Source of the DNA: Serratia rhizosphaerae
Lineage (GTDB): Bacteria; Pseudomonadota; Gammaproteobacteria; Enterobacterales; Enterobacteriaceae
NCBI RefSeq assembly: GCF_009817885.1
Contig: NZ_CP041764.1
Coordinates: forward strand, 1,860,001 to 1,924,000
Direction of reading: 5' to 3'
Length of the DNA: 64,000 nucleotides
Numbering within the stretch: the stretch's first letter is position 1; every line of letters starts with the position of its first letter. The position numbers were made by a program, and so were the translations under genes. The notes under the pieces are model-generated. The model searched no databases, was not told where the DNA came from, and saw only the letters and a list, made by a program, of their open reading frames with translations. Shown piece after piece: positions 42,738-50,982 of the stretch.

Positions 42738-43829
42738 ATGATGAAACCCTTTAACTATAAAAACGTTATTTTCGTTCCCGTAGCGCTGTTTTCAGCGGTA
42801 ACATTTGCGCAACAACCCACTACTGAAGACACCGAGCGGCTGATTGACAACGCCCAGCGCCCCGCTTTTTCCCAAGGCGCATTGCCGGCGGCCAGCCAGC
42901 AGGACGTCACGCCGGCGCTGGCCGAACCCGCCGCCGCGCCACTGTCACAGTCACAACACCACATGCTGCCTTTCTGGGGCGATGAAGCGCGCGCGCGCGG
43001 CTACGATCTGCCGGAAACCTTCGGTATCGGCATTAACCATATGAATATGCGGCAGAATATTGAGGTCAGCAGTATCGCCTTCTCCGGGTTGGGTTGGGAC
43101 ACCTTCCAGATGCCGGGCGATCTGTTTAATATCAAAGCCGAAAACAGCCGCGAGAAAAGTAAAACCGAAACGATGCGTCTCGACGCCTGGGTGTTACCGT
43201 TCCTGAACGTCTACGGCATCGTCGGCCATACCCGTGGCAGCTCCCATTCGATCGTTTCCGTCGATGCCGACCCAAGCCAATACACCGGTCTGATGGAAAG
43301 GATCATCGCCTCAGCCGTGCACCAAATGAACAAAAGCGGTCAGCTGAAAGATCTGGATTTTAATCTGGATTTTAAGGGCACCACCTACGGTGCCGGCTTT
43401 ACGCTGGCCGGCGGCTATGAAAACTGGTTCACCACACTGGACACCAACTACACCCGCACCGACTTCAACATTCTCGACGGGCAAATTTCGGCGCTCACCG
43501 TGACGCCGCGCGTCGGCTATCGTTTCCAGATGCCGGGCATCAGCGGCACCAGCCATCTGAACCTGTGGGTCGGCAGCATGTATCAGGACGTACAGCAAGA
43601 GTTTAAAGGCAGCCTGGGAGATCTGAATATGCCGGCCGCTCTGCAGCCGCTGATCGCTATCGCCAACCAGCGCGGTGAAGGGCGCTTCCGGGTCAAGCAA
43701 CACCTGCAGTCACCGTGGAACGTGCTGGTCGGCGCGCAATATGAGATCACCCGGAACTTCAACGTGATGACGGAAATCGGCTTTAGCGAGCGCAACAGTG
43801 CGATGGTTTCCGCTGAATATCGCTTCTGA
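42738..43829 (+). CDS. Outer-membrane beta-barrel protein, unknown function
   Basis: A 363-residue exported protein. The signal peptide (NVIFVPVALFSAVTFA) is followed by a 60-residue Pro/Ala/Gln-rich linker and then alternating beta-strands, such as TFGIGINHMNMRQNIEV, YGAGFTLAGGYENWFTTLDTNYT, ALTVTPRVGYRFQM and MVSAEYRF, the last ending in the C-terminal phenylalanine recognised by BamA. I cannot place it in a named family. It is the first gene of a three-gene envelope operon: its TGA overlaps the ATG of the next gene by one base. Confidence 0.65.
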   Translation: MMKPFNYKNVIFVPVALFSAVTFAQQPTTEDTERLIDNAQRPAFSQGALPAASQQDVTPALAEPAAAPLSQSQHHMLPFWGDEARARGYDLPETFGIGINHMNMRQNIEVSSIAFSGLGWDTFQMPGDLFNIKAENSREKSKTETMRLDAWVLPFLNVYGIVGHTRGSSHSIVSVDADPSQYTGLMERIIASAVHQMNKSGQLKDLDFNLDFKGTTYGAGFTLAGGYENWFTTLDTNYTRTDFNILDGQISALTVTPRVGYRFQMPGISGTSHLNLWVGSMYQDVQQEFKGSLGDLNMPAALQPLIAIANQRGEGRFRVKQHLQSPWNVLVGAQYEITRNFNVMTEIGFSERNSAMVSAEYRF

Positions 43830-44956
43830 TGTTACGCTGGCTTCCCCTTCTGCTGTTGACGGTGCAAACGGCGGCCTGCGCCGTGCTGCCCAGCCGGCAG
43901 CAGATTGACGACCTGCTGCGCCCGCTGGGCGCAGACAACCATTTTGACCACCGTAAGACCATCGACTGGGGCGTACTGCCGGGGCCGTTCTATACCCCGG
44001 AACTGGGCCTGGGCATTGGCACTGCCGTGGTCGGCATGTATCGCCCGGACAGCAGCGACAGCGTCAGTCAAAACTCTACGCTGGCGCTCAAAGGCTTTTT
44101 CAGTTCGACCGGCGCATTCGGCATGGGTTTTGAAAACTACAGCTTCTTCGCCAACGACCAATGGCGCTTTTTCACCACCGGCAGCATGAAAAATATGCCC
44201 ACCTATTACTGGGGCACCGGCTATCAGGCCGGCCGGCATGATAGCAACAAGGAAAAATATACCCAGCAGTCGCTGCAGGTCGCGCCTGTCGTGATGTACC
44301 GCATTGCCGATGCTACCTACCTGGGACTCGGCTGGGATTTCTCCTCGACCCACGCCGACGATCCGGACAACGGCGACCACAGCCTGTTTCTGTCGGAAGC
44401 GGCCGGGCCGTCTTCGATCAGTTCCGGCGTCAGCGCGCATTTCAGTTACGATACGCGGGACTTTGTCGCCAACGCCAGTCGCGGACAGTACTTCAACCTG
44501 ACCTACACCCATTTCGCCCCTGAGCTAGGCAGCGACAGCCGGTTCGAAACGCTGGAATCGCAGTACAATCTGTACCATAGTCTGAGCGCCAAAAGCGTAC
44601 TGGCGCTCGATCTCTACGGCCGTTTTGCCAGCGGCGAAGTGCCATGGGATCGCCTGTCGGAGTTGGGCAACGATAACCGTATGCGTGGTTACTATCAGGG
44701 GCGCTACCGCGATCGCAACGCCTTCAGCGGACAGATCGAATACCGCCGCAAGCTCAACTGGCGGCATGGCTATGTGCTGTGGGCCGGCACCGGCACCATG
44801 AGCCGCAGCGCCGGCGATCTGGGGAGCGGCAACTGGCTGCCGACCGTCGGCGCCGGCTACCGTTTTGAGTTTAAACCGCGGATGAACGTACGCCTCGACT
44901 TCGGCGTCGGACGTCAGAGCAGCGGGTTCTATTTTCAAGTGGGAGAAGCTTTTTAA
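43829..44956 (+). CDS. BamA/TamA-like surface-antigen outer-membrane barrel
   Basis: A 375-residue protein with a short hydrophobic signal (LRWLPLLLLTVQTAACA, possibly a lipoprotein with AAC). The body resembles the Bac_surface_Ag/Omp85 16-strand barrel without POTRA domains: YTPELGLGIGTAVVGMY at the start, ISSGVSAHFSYDTRDFVANASRG, MRGYYQGRYRDRNAFSGQIEYR (strand 12-13 region, with the RGY...GRY...D pattern) and FKPRMNVRLDFGVG near the end; the last residue is Phe. Such barrels occur as outer-membrane translocons or anchors. Cotranslated with its neighbours (1-bp overlaps on both sides). Confidence 0.78.
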   Translation: MLRWLPLLLLTVQTAACAVLPSRQQIDDLLRPLGADNHFDHRKTIDWGVLPGPFYTPELGLGIGTAVVGMYRPDSSDSVSQNSTLALKGFFSSTGAFGMGFENYSFFANDQWRFFTTGSMKNMPTYYWGTGYQAGRHDSNKEKYTQQSLQVAPVVMYRIADATYLGLGWDFSSTHADDPDNGDHSLFLSEAAGPSSISSGVSAHFSYDTRDFVANASRGQYFNLTYTHFAPELGSDSRFETLESQYNLYHSLSAKSVLALDLYGRFASGEVPWDRLSELGNDNRMRGYYQGRYRDRNAFSGQIEYRRKLNWRHGYVLWAGTGTMSRSAGDLGSGNWLPTVGAGYRFEFKPRMNVRLDFGVGRQSSGFYFQVGEAF

Positions 44957-46077
44957 TGCGTTATAGTGCGCTGATATTCATCATGTTTCTGAATACGGCA
45001 CAGGCCGTCGCGGCGACGGAAACCACTATCACAGCACAGCCGACCCGCGCCACGCGCATCGCCTGGCCGGTGGCGCCCCCGCTGTCCGCGCCGGACGGGC
45101 TGCGCCCGTGCTGCGCCTTTGGCTTCGATCTCAAGGTACAGGCGCTGGGCATTCCGGTGCCCTTTTACCAATTAGGCAACGTGGTGGACGCCAATCAGCT
45201 TGGCCACCACCGCTATAACGACAGCGCCTTCGGCGCCGTCAGCAATGTGCTGGGGCTGAGCAGCGAGCGGGACGGTCTGCTGTACACCCGCCGCGGCGGG
45301 TTTATTGATATCGCCCACGTACGCGACACCGCCGACAACACCCTGTACCTCTTCAGCCAGATCCTGCCACGGCTCGGCCAACGCTGGCAGCTCTCCCTGG
45401 GGGAGGAGCTGGCGCAGCGGCGGATTCAGCTCAACGCCTTTACGCCGCCGGCAGACGCGGCGCAGCGCTATACGCTGGCGGCCTATCTGGCAGGGAAACT
45501 GGCATACCAGCTGGCCGCCTGGCATGAAATCGCCCAGTGGTACGGTTACCAGTCCGTACCCGGTTTTTCCGAGGAGATCTCCGCCTTTTCGCCGGAAGAT
45601 CTCTACTCCAACCTGCTGGGCGCGCGGCTGGCGATCGATGTAATTTTACAGGGCGGCGCGGTTTCGGTCGGCAGCTATAACCGGGCGATGGAAAGCCTGC
45701 TGCCTGCGGCGCTTAATCAGCTTGGCGCGGTATCCGCCACGCAGACCCGGCGGCAACTGGCCGCTATCGACGGCGACTGGTGGGACAGCCACCGGCGGGT
45801 GCCGGAAAAGTTTTTGGTGTTGAAACGCAACTATGACACCGGCGACAACCGTCTGCCGACGCCGGTGCCGTTCGAACGCACCGCGCCGCAGCGTCTGATG
45901 CTGCCGCAGCAGCGCTACGGCATTCCGTTGGATGATATCGGAGAGTTACAGCTCTGGCCGGGCAGTTCCCCGCGTCATCTGCTGCCGCCGTCGCCCTACT
46001 ATACGGCGAAAGACTTCAGCGCCCTGGCGCTGCACGCCCGGGCCGAAGACGCCCGGCAGATACTGGAAAAGCGTTGA
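44956..46077 (+). CDS. DUF4056 periplasmic protein
   Basis: A 373-residue exported protein (signal MRYSALIFIMFLNTAQAVAA). Conserved-looking blocks are LRPCCAFGFDLKV, RRGGFIDIAHVRDTAD near 112-127, AAWHEIAQWYG at 188-197 and FSEEISAFSPEDLYSNLLGARLA near 204-226. The HE pair (H190, E191) plus D119 and H121 resembles the makings of a metal site but is not a canonical HExxH. I assign DUF4056 from these blocks. It begins at the final A of the preceding TAA (1-bp overlap). It may act on the envelope together with the two barrels; activity unknown. Confidence 0.7.
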   Translation: MRYSALIFIMFLNTAQAVAATETTITAQPTRATRIAWPVAPPLSAPDGLRPCCAFGFDLKVQALGIPVPFYQLGNVVDANQLGHHRYNDSAFGAVSNVLGLSSERDGLLYTRRGGFIDIAHVRDTADNTLYLFSQILPRLGQRWQLSLGEELAQRRIQLNAFTPPADAAQRYTLAAYLAGKLAYQLAAWHEIAQWYGYQSVPGFSEEISAFSPEDLYSNLLGARLAIDVILQGGAVSVGSYNRAMESLLPAALNQLGAVSATQTRRQLAAIDGDWWDSHRRVPEKFLVLKRNYDTGDNRLPTPVPFERTAPQRLMLPQQRYGIPLDDIGELQLWPGSSPRHLLPPSPYYTAKDFSALALHARAEDARQILEKR

Positions 46078-46094
46078 CGGACGGCGCGCCGGCC

Positions 46095-46349
46095 TCAGGC
46101 AGCAGCGGTGCCCTTACGCAGCAAATAGCGGTAAGGGGTCTGCTCAGTCTCCTGCGCCACCAGCGTATGCTCCATAAAACGGCAGAAGCCGGGGATATCG
46201 CGGGTGGTGGCCGGATCGTCGGCAATGATCAGCAGCGTTTGGCCATTGTCCATATGGCGTACGGTTTTACGCACCATCATCACCGGTTCTGGACAGCGCA
46301 GGCCAAGCGCATCGAGCGTTTGGTCTGCCTGGGAAAAGATGTCACTCAT
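46095..46349 (-). CDS. tusA: Sulfurtransferase TusA
   Basis: An 84-residue protein matching E. coli TusA: TLDALGLRCPEPVMMVRKTVR with the sulfur-carrying cysteine (C19 in E. coli), LLIIADDPATTRDIPGFC and YRYLLRKG. It relays sulfur from IscS to TusBCD for tRNA 2-thiouridine synthesis. The start ATG 46349 (MSDIFSQ) is preferred over an in-frame codon 18 bases upstream. Confidence 0.96.
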   Translation of the reverse strand: MSDIFSQADQTLDALGLRCPEPVMMVRKTVRHMDNGQTLLIIADDPATTRDIPGFCRFMEHTLVAQETEQTPYRYLLRKGTAAA

Positions 46350-46579
46350 GTTATTTATCTCGATCAACTACGATCGGCGAACGCTCGCCGGATCTCATAA
46401 CGGCATAGTTTACGCCGGTGGTTTTTCTGTGCAACATGCGTTAACGTTTGCGTGTATTTTAACCGCACCGTTGATTGCATTGGTTGCGCAAACGCGTATC
46501 ATGCGCCGCGCGGCTGACAAAAAAAGCGGCCGTACAATTTATTGATCGCCCCGCACACTGCAGGGTGAACATCGTCGGT

Positions 46580-46611
46580 ATGGGTTCCCTCACCCCATTG
46601 ATTCAAAAAGG
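46580..46611 (+). promoter_or_regulatory. Candidate preQ1-I riboswitch controlling yhhQ translation
   Basis: Stem ATGGG (46580-46584) and CCCAT (46594-46598) enclose TTCCCTCAC. An A-rich tail ATTCAAAAAGG follows. The loop CC (46587-46588) can pair with the tail GG (46610-46611), giving the H-type pseudoknot of preQ1-I aptamers. The tail GG is also the Shine-Dalgarno (AAGG, six bases before ATG 46618), so ligand binding would block ribosome access. The downstream gene is the queuosine-precursor transporter, which fits exactly. Confidence 0.75.
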
Positions 46612-46617
46612 TCATTT

Positions 46618-47283
46618 ATGTACGCTTTTACTCCGCAACAGCGCACCGGCGCGTTGCTTTGGCTGTCGCTGTTCCACATCCTCATCATTACCTCCAGCAA
46701 CTATCTGGTGCAGCTGCCGATTACCATTTTCGGCTTCCACACCACCTGGGGCGCTTTTACCTTTCCGTTTATTTTTCTGGCCACCGATCTGACCGTGCGC
46801 ATTTTCGGCGCGCCGCTGGCGAGAAAGATCATTCTGGCGGTGATGGTGCCGGCGCTGTTTATCTCCTACGTGATTTCCACCGTGACGTTTCAGGGTGAAT
46901 GGCAGGGGCTGGCGGCGCTGGGTCAGTTCAATCTGTTTGTCGCACGCATCGCCGTCGCCAGCTTTATGGCCTACGTGCTCGGCCAGATCCTCGACGTGCA
47001 CGTATTTAACCGCCTGCGCCAGCGCAGCGCCTGGTGGGTCGCACCCGCCGCTGCGATGTTCCTCGGCAATATCAGCGATACGCTGTCGTTCTTCTTTATC
47101 GCCTTCTACCGGAGCAGCGATCCGTTTATGGCCGCCAACTGGGTGGAAATCGCCCTGGTGGATTACAGCTTCAAGGTGATGATCTGCCTGCTGTTCTTCC
47201 TGCCGATGTACGGCGTGCTGCTGAACATGCTGTTGAAATACCTTGCCGGCCGTCATCAGAACGGCGCGCTGCAGACGAGTTAG
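46618..47283 (+). CDS. yhhQ: Queuosine precursor transporter YhhQ (QueP)
   Basis: A 221-residue, six- to seven-helix membrane protein of COG1738. Landmarks are QLPITIFGFHTTWGAFTFPF, FLATDLTVRIFGAPLAR, ASFMAYVLGQILDVHVF and FLGNISDTLSFFFIAFY, matching E. coli YhhQ. It imports the deazaguanine precursors preQ0 and preQ1 for tRNA queuosine. The preQ1-I-like structure just before the start provides ligand-dependent control. Confidence 0.95.
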   Translation: MYAFTPQQRTGALLWLSLFHILIITSSNYLVQLPITIFGFHTTWGAFTFPFIFLATDLTVRIFGAPLARKIILAVMVPALFISYVISTVTFQGEWQGLAALGQFNLFVARIAVASFMAYVLGQILDVHVFNRLRQRSAWWVAPAAAMFLGNISDTLSFFFIAFYRSSDPFMAANWVEIALVDYSFKVMICLLFFLPMYGVLLNMLLKYLAGRHQNGALQTS

Positions 47284-47322
47284 GTTATGATGGCGGCCTG
47301 CGCAACGACGGAGGCCGCCCAG

Positions 47323-47754
47323 ATGTTAACCACCCGCCCTGCCACGCTGGCACAAATCCGGCAGCTCTATCAGCATATCCCCGAATTCGCCGCAGCACAC
47401 CGCCTGCAGGATCTGCAGCTGCGTATCGGCAACGCCGTGCATCACGCGCTGATTGCCGAACTGGACGGCCAGCCGGTCGGTTTCAAGCTGGGCTATCAAA
47501 CCGATGACGATACCTTCTACAGCTGGCTGGGCGGCGTGCTGCCCGCCTTCCGCCGCCGCGGCGTCGCCGGACAACTGCTGGAAGAACAGGAACGCTGGGC
47601 GCGTACGCAGGGCTTCAGCCGGCTGACGGTGAAAACGCGCAATCAGTTTCGCGGTATGCTGATGTTGCTGGTCAGCCGTCACTATCAGATTATTGCGCTG
47701 GAAAAGAAGGGCGAAGTGGCTGATTATCGGCTATTACTGGAAAAAAGGGTGTGA
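47323..47754 (+). CDS. GNAT-family N-acetyltransferase
   Basis: A 143-residue GNAT protein. ATG 47323 is chosen because GGAGG stands eight bases upstream; an in-frame ATG at 47287 lacks one. The acetyl-CoA motif is FRRRGVAGQLLEEQERWA, followed by FSRLTVKTRNQFRGML. The substrate is unknown. It follows yhhQ by 39 bases and could be cotranscribed with it. Confidence 0.85.
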   Translation: MLTTRPATLAQIRQLYQHIPEFAAAHRLQDLQLRIGNAVHHALIAELDGQPVGFKLGYQTDDDTFYSWLGGVLPAFRRRGVAGQLLEEQERWARTQGFSRLTVKTRNQFRGMLMLLVSRHYQIIALEKKGEVADYRLLLEKRV

Positions 47755-47910
47755 CAAAATCCACCTTGCATTTCGCTACACAATAGGTTGCGATCGAGCA
47801 AAGAGACACGCTATCCGTCATACTTCAGGTAACAGGAACCTTAGCGTTATACGCTGCCCTGCATTCGCATGATTCAGGGTATAACCCGTGAAGAAAAGGA
47901 AGAAAGCCCA

Positions 47911-48474
47911 ATGCGTAAAGTAGCAAAATTAATGGGTATCAGCCTGCTGGTACTTGGCCTGGCAGCCTGCGACGGCGACACCAAAGACGCCCAGGCGCCG
48001 GCCGGCGACACCGCCAGCAGCAGTGCGGCCGCGCAGCAGGTGAGTTTGCTGGACGGTAAACTGGCCTTTACCCTGCCGACCGGCATGTCTGACCAAAGCG
48101 GCAAGCTGGGCAATCAGGCCAACAATATGCACGTGTATGCCGACAGCACCGGCCAGCGCGCGGTGATCGTCATTCTGGGCGATAAAACCAGCGAGAGCCT
48201 GGAAACGCTGGCACAGCGTCTGGAAACCACGCAGCGCGCGCGCGACGCCAACCTGCAGGTAGTGACCAATAAAGCCATCGAAGTCGACGGCATCCCGCTG
48301 CGCCAGCTGGACAGCATCCTCAGCAGCGGCGGCGAGAAAGCCTACTCGTCTATCCTGATCGGCACGCTGGACAACCACCTGCTGACCATTCAGGTGACGC
48401 TGCCGGCGGATAATCAGCAGCAGGCGCAGACCGACGCCTCCGCGATTATCAATACGCTGAAGCTCAAACAGTAA
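47911..48474 (+). CDS. dcrB: Envelope lipoprotein DcrB
   Basis: A 187-residue protein with lipobox LGLAAC at residues 15-20, followed by an acidic/Ala-rich linker and a compact alpha/beta domain (LLDGKLAFTLPTGMSDQSG, DNHLLTIQVTLPADNQQQAQ). Length and position beside yhhQ match E. coli DcrB (185 residues), needed for phage C1/C6 infection and linked to lipoprotein maturation. ATG 47911 follows AAGGAAGAAAG; an upstream in-frame start is less likely. Confidence 0.9.
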   Translation: MRKVAKLMGISLLVLGLAACDGDTKDAQAPAGDTASSSAAAQQVSLLDGKLAFTLPTGMSDQSGKLGNQANNMHVYADSTGQRAVIVILGDKTSESLETLAQRLETTQRARDANLQVVTNKAIEVDGIPLRQLDSILSSGGEKAYSSILIGTLDNHLLTIQVTLPADNQQQAQTDASAIINTLKLKQ

Positions 48475-48514
48475 TCCTCCGCGGGCCGGCGCTGCCGGCC
48501 CCGTTCTCTCCCGC

Positions 48515-49714
48515 TCAGGCCAGTGCCTGCGCCAGCAGCGTGATCGGATGTTCACAGCGCTTGCTGGTCGACATTTCAATCTGCCATTTACAGGTTTCAC
48601 AGTCGGTAATCACCCAATCAACGCCGCTCTGCTCAATCTGCCGGAACAGCGATGCGCCGATGCCCTGCGAGGTGGCGTAATTCTCCGATTTAAAACCGTA
48701 CGTGCCGGCAATGCCGCAGCACTGCGAATCCAGCACCACCAGCTCCAGCCCGGGGATCTGCCGCAGCAGTTCCAGGGTGTAGGCCGTCCAGCCCATTTTC
48801 TCCATATGGCACGGCGTATGGTAGGCCACGCGCAGCGGCGTATGGCGCAGCGGCAGCGTCCGCCCTTCGCTCAGCAGACGGTAGAGGTAACGCGTCGCCA
48901 GCTCCACGCGGTCACGCACCGCCATGGTGTCCACGCCTAACAGGTGCGGATACTCATCGCGCAGGGTAAAGGTGCAGCTCGACGAGGTCGCCACCACCGG
49001 CACGCCCTGCTCCAGCACCGTCTGGCGCAGGGATTCGGCGTTCACCGTCGCCTGTTTTTTCGCCTGTTCGATAAAACCGTTGGCGATCAACGGCACGCCG
49101 CAGCATTTTTCCCGCTGCAGCAGCTGAACGCCGATCCCCATGGCGTTAAACACGCGGATCAGATCCTTGCCCAGCTGCGGATGGTTGTAGTTAACAAAGC
49201 AGCCGTGGAAAAACGCCACCTGCTCGGCATAGCCCCGCTGCTGCTGCGCCTGCTGACGATACCAGCGGCGGAAGGTGCCGAACGAGTACTTCGGCAACGT
49301 GCGGCGATGGTCAATTTTCAGCGCCTTATCCAGCAGTTTGCGCACCGGTTTCAGTCCGGTGGCGGCATTGACGATCGGCGCGAACGGCGTCGACAGCGAC
49401 CCCATAATGTCGGTATGGCTGAGGAGGGCGTCGCGCAGGCTCGGTTTGCTCTGGCTCAGATCGGCACGCGCCCGCTGAATAATATCGCCGATTTTGACCT
49501 CCGACGGGCAGGCCACTTCGCAGCGTTTGCAGTTAGTGCAGTACTTCAGCGCTTCGTCATACAGCGCCGGGTCCTTCAGCCGCAGACGCTCGCCGTCCGG
49601 TCCCGCCTGCTTCGGCCCCGGATAGAGCGGATTCACCTTGGCCACCGGACAATAGGTGGTGCAGACGGTGCATTTGATGCAGCTTTCAAAGCTGTTATCG
49701 CTCGTCAGGCTCAT
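48515..49714 (-). CDS. glpC: Anaerobic glycerol-3-phosphate dehydrogenase subunit C
   Basis: A 399-residue iron-sulfur membrane-anchoring subunit (E. coli 396). Two ferredoxin-type clusters (CIKCTVCTTYCP and CTNCKRCEVACP) at residues 12-70 are followed by two CCG domains (REKCCGVPLIANG, LDSQCCGIAGTYG). It links GlpAB to menaquinone. The start overlaps glpB by 4 bp; it is the last gene of glpABC. Confidence 0.96.
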   Translation of the reverse strand: MSLTSDNSFESCIKCTVCTTYCPVAKVNPLYPGPKQAGPDGERLRLKDPALYDEALKYCTNCKRCEVACPSEVKIGDIIQRARADLSQSKPSLRDALLSHTDIMGSLSTPFAPIVNAATGLKPVRKLLDKALKIDHRRTLPKYSFGTFRRWYRQQAQQQRGYAEQVAFFHGCFVNYNHPQLGKDLIRVFNAMGIGVQLLQREKCCGVPLIANGFIEQAKKQATVNAESLRQTVLEQGVPVVATSSSCTFTLRDEYPHLLGVDTMAVRDRVELATRYLYRLLSEGRTLPLRHTPLRVAYHTPCHMEKMGWTAYTLELLRQIPGLELVVLDSQCCGIAGTYGFKSENYATSQGIGASLFRQIEQSGVDWVITDCETCKWQIEMSTSKRCEHPITLLAQALA

Positions 49715-50982
49715 GCGTCCCCTCCCTGTTCAACAATATGTCGGGCGACATGCAGCGCCCCCAACAACGACACGCCGGCGCCGCACCCCTGCTGCAGCGG
49801 ATCGTAGCCGCCGGTCACCGCGCCGATGGCGTACAGGTTATCCAGCGCCTGCCCCTGCCTGACGGCTCGCAGTTGCGCGTCGGTGCGCACGCCGAACTGC
49901 AGATAGGGTTGCGGCGCGAACAGGTCGCGCTGACACCAGTCGGCACGCTCGGCGCGGTCGTAAACATCCAGCCCGAAGACCGGCTCGCGGATGCCGTTGA
50001 TATCCGAACTGAGGCCGTTACTGAAGAAACTGCCGCCGGCCAACACCAGCTGCGGCGCCCGCAGCGGAATATCGCCGTGGTTACGGGTATACAGCGCCGT
50101 CACCCGTCCGCCGTCAAACTCGGCGCGCAGCGCGCGATCGCCGGGCATCAGCACACCGCCCAGCTGCACCAGACGCTGACGCAGCGCCTGGTGCAGGCGC
50201 ATGCCCAATACCGAAGGCGGCAAGGTCGGCAACAGCATTACCGGCTTGCCCAGCCGCTGCTGCAGCGCCTGCAGCGCGCGGTCATCCTCCAGTCCCAGAC
50301 AGGCCGGCAGGAATACGGCCTCCGCCTCGTCCGCCAGCCGCCGGATTTCCTCCGCCAGCGCGGCGTGTTGTTCCGGCATATCCAACACCCGGGCGATATT
50401 GACCGCGCGAAATTCGCTGGGGTTATTGCGCAGACGGTCGAGCGCCGGCAGATGCAGATAGCCGACAAGAACGTCAACGCCCTGCTGGCGCTGCAGCGAG
50501 CTGGCCGCCAACTGCGGCTGGAAATCCAGAAAGCCTTCGATGCCCAGCAGCGCGATGCTGCGCCACGGCAGCGGCGCGTCCAGCGGCGTGGTCGGCACCG
50601 CTTGCGGACTGAGCCAGGTCGCCCGCCGCGTGCCCAGCGGCGTAACGCGCAGATGGTTCATCCGGCTGTCGCCCTGCATCGCCAGGCCGCAGCGCTGCAG
50701 CAGCTGCTGCGCCTCGTTCGCCAGCGCGGCCACCTGCGACGCGCCCATCAGGCTGTAAGGGTGCTGCGGCGCCTGTTGCGCCAACGCGGGCAGCGCGTCG
50801 AGCGGCGCCGCCACCGGCGTGCCGTCCGGCAACTGCGCCAGCAGATCCAGCGAACCGGAGGCAAAATAGAGCGCACTCTGCCCGTTGCTCACCACCGCGC
50901 AGCGCCGGCCCTGCTCGCTCAAACGCAGCGCGCAGCTCAAGCCCGCCAGCCCGCCGCCGATCACTACGACGTCAAATTGCAT
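49711..50982 (-). CDS. glpB: Anaerobic glycerol-3-phosphate dehydrogenase subunit B
   Basis: A 423-residue FMN flavoprotein (E. coli 419). The N-terminal dinucleotide motif VVVIGGGLAGLSCALRLSE and the C-terminal ARHIVEQGG tail are conserved. ATG 50982 stands six bases after AGGAGG and 11 bp inside glpA; ATG 50985 is the alternative. It passes electrons from GlpA to GlpC. Confidence 0.95.
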   Translation of the reverse strand: MQFDVVVIGGGLAGLSCALRLSEQGRRCAVVSNGQSALYFASGSLDLLAQLPDGTPVAAPLDALPALAQQAPQHPYSLMGASQVAALANEAQQLLQRCGLAMQGDSRMNHLRVTPLGTRRATWLSPQAVPTTPLDAPLPWRSIALLGIEGFLDFQPQLAASSLQRQQGVDVLVGYLHLPALDRLRNNPSEFRAVNIARVLDMPEQHAALAEEIRRLADEAEAVFLPACLGLEDDRALQALQQRLGKPVMLLPTLPPSVLGMRLHQALRQRLVQLGGVLMPGDRALRAEFDGGRVTALYTRNHGDIPLRAPQLVLAGGSFFSNGLSSDINGIREPVFGLDVYDRAERADWCQRDLFAPQPYLQFGVRTDAQLRAVRQGQALDNLYAIGAVTGGYDPLQQGCGAGVSLLGALHVARHIVEQGGDA

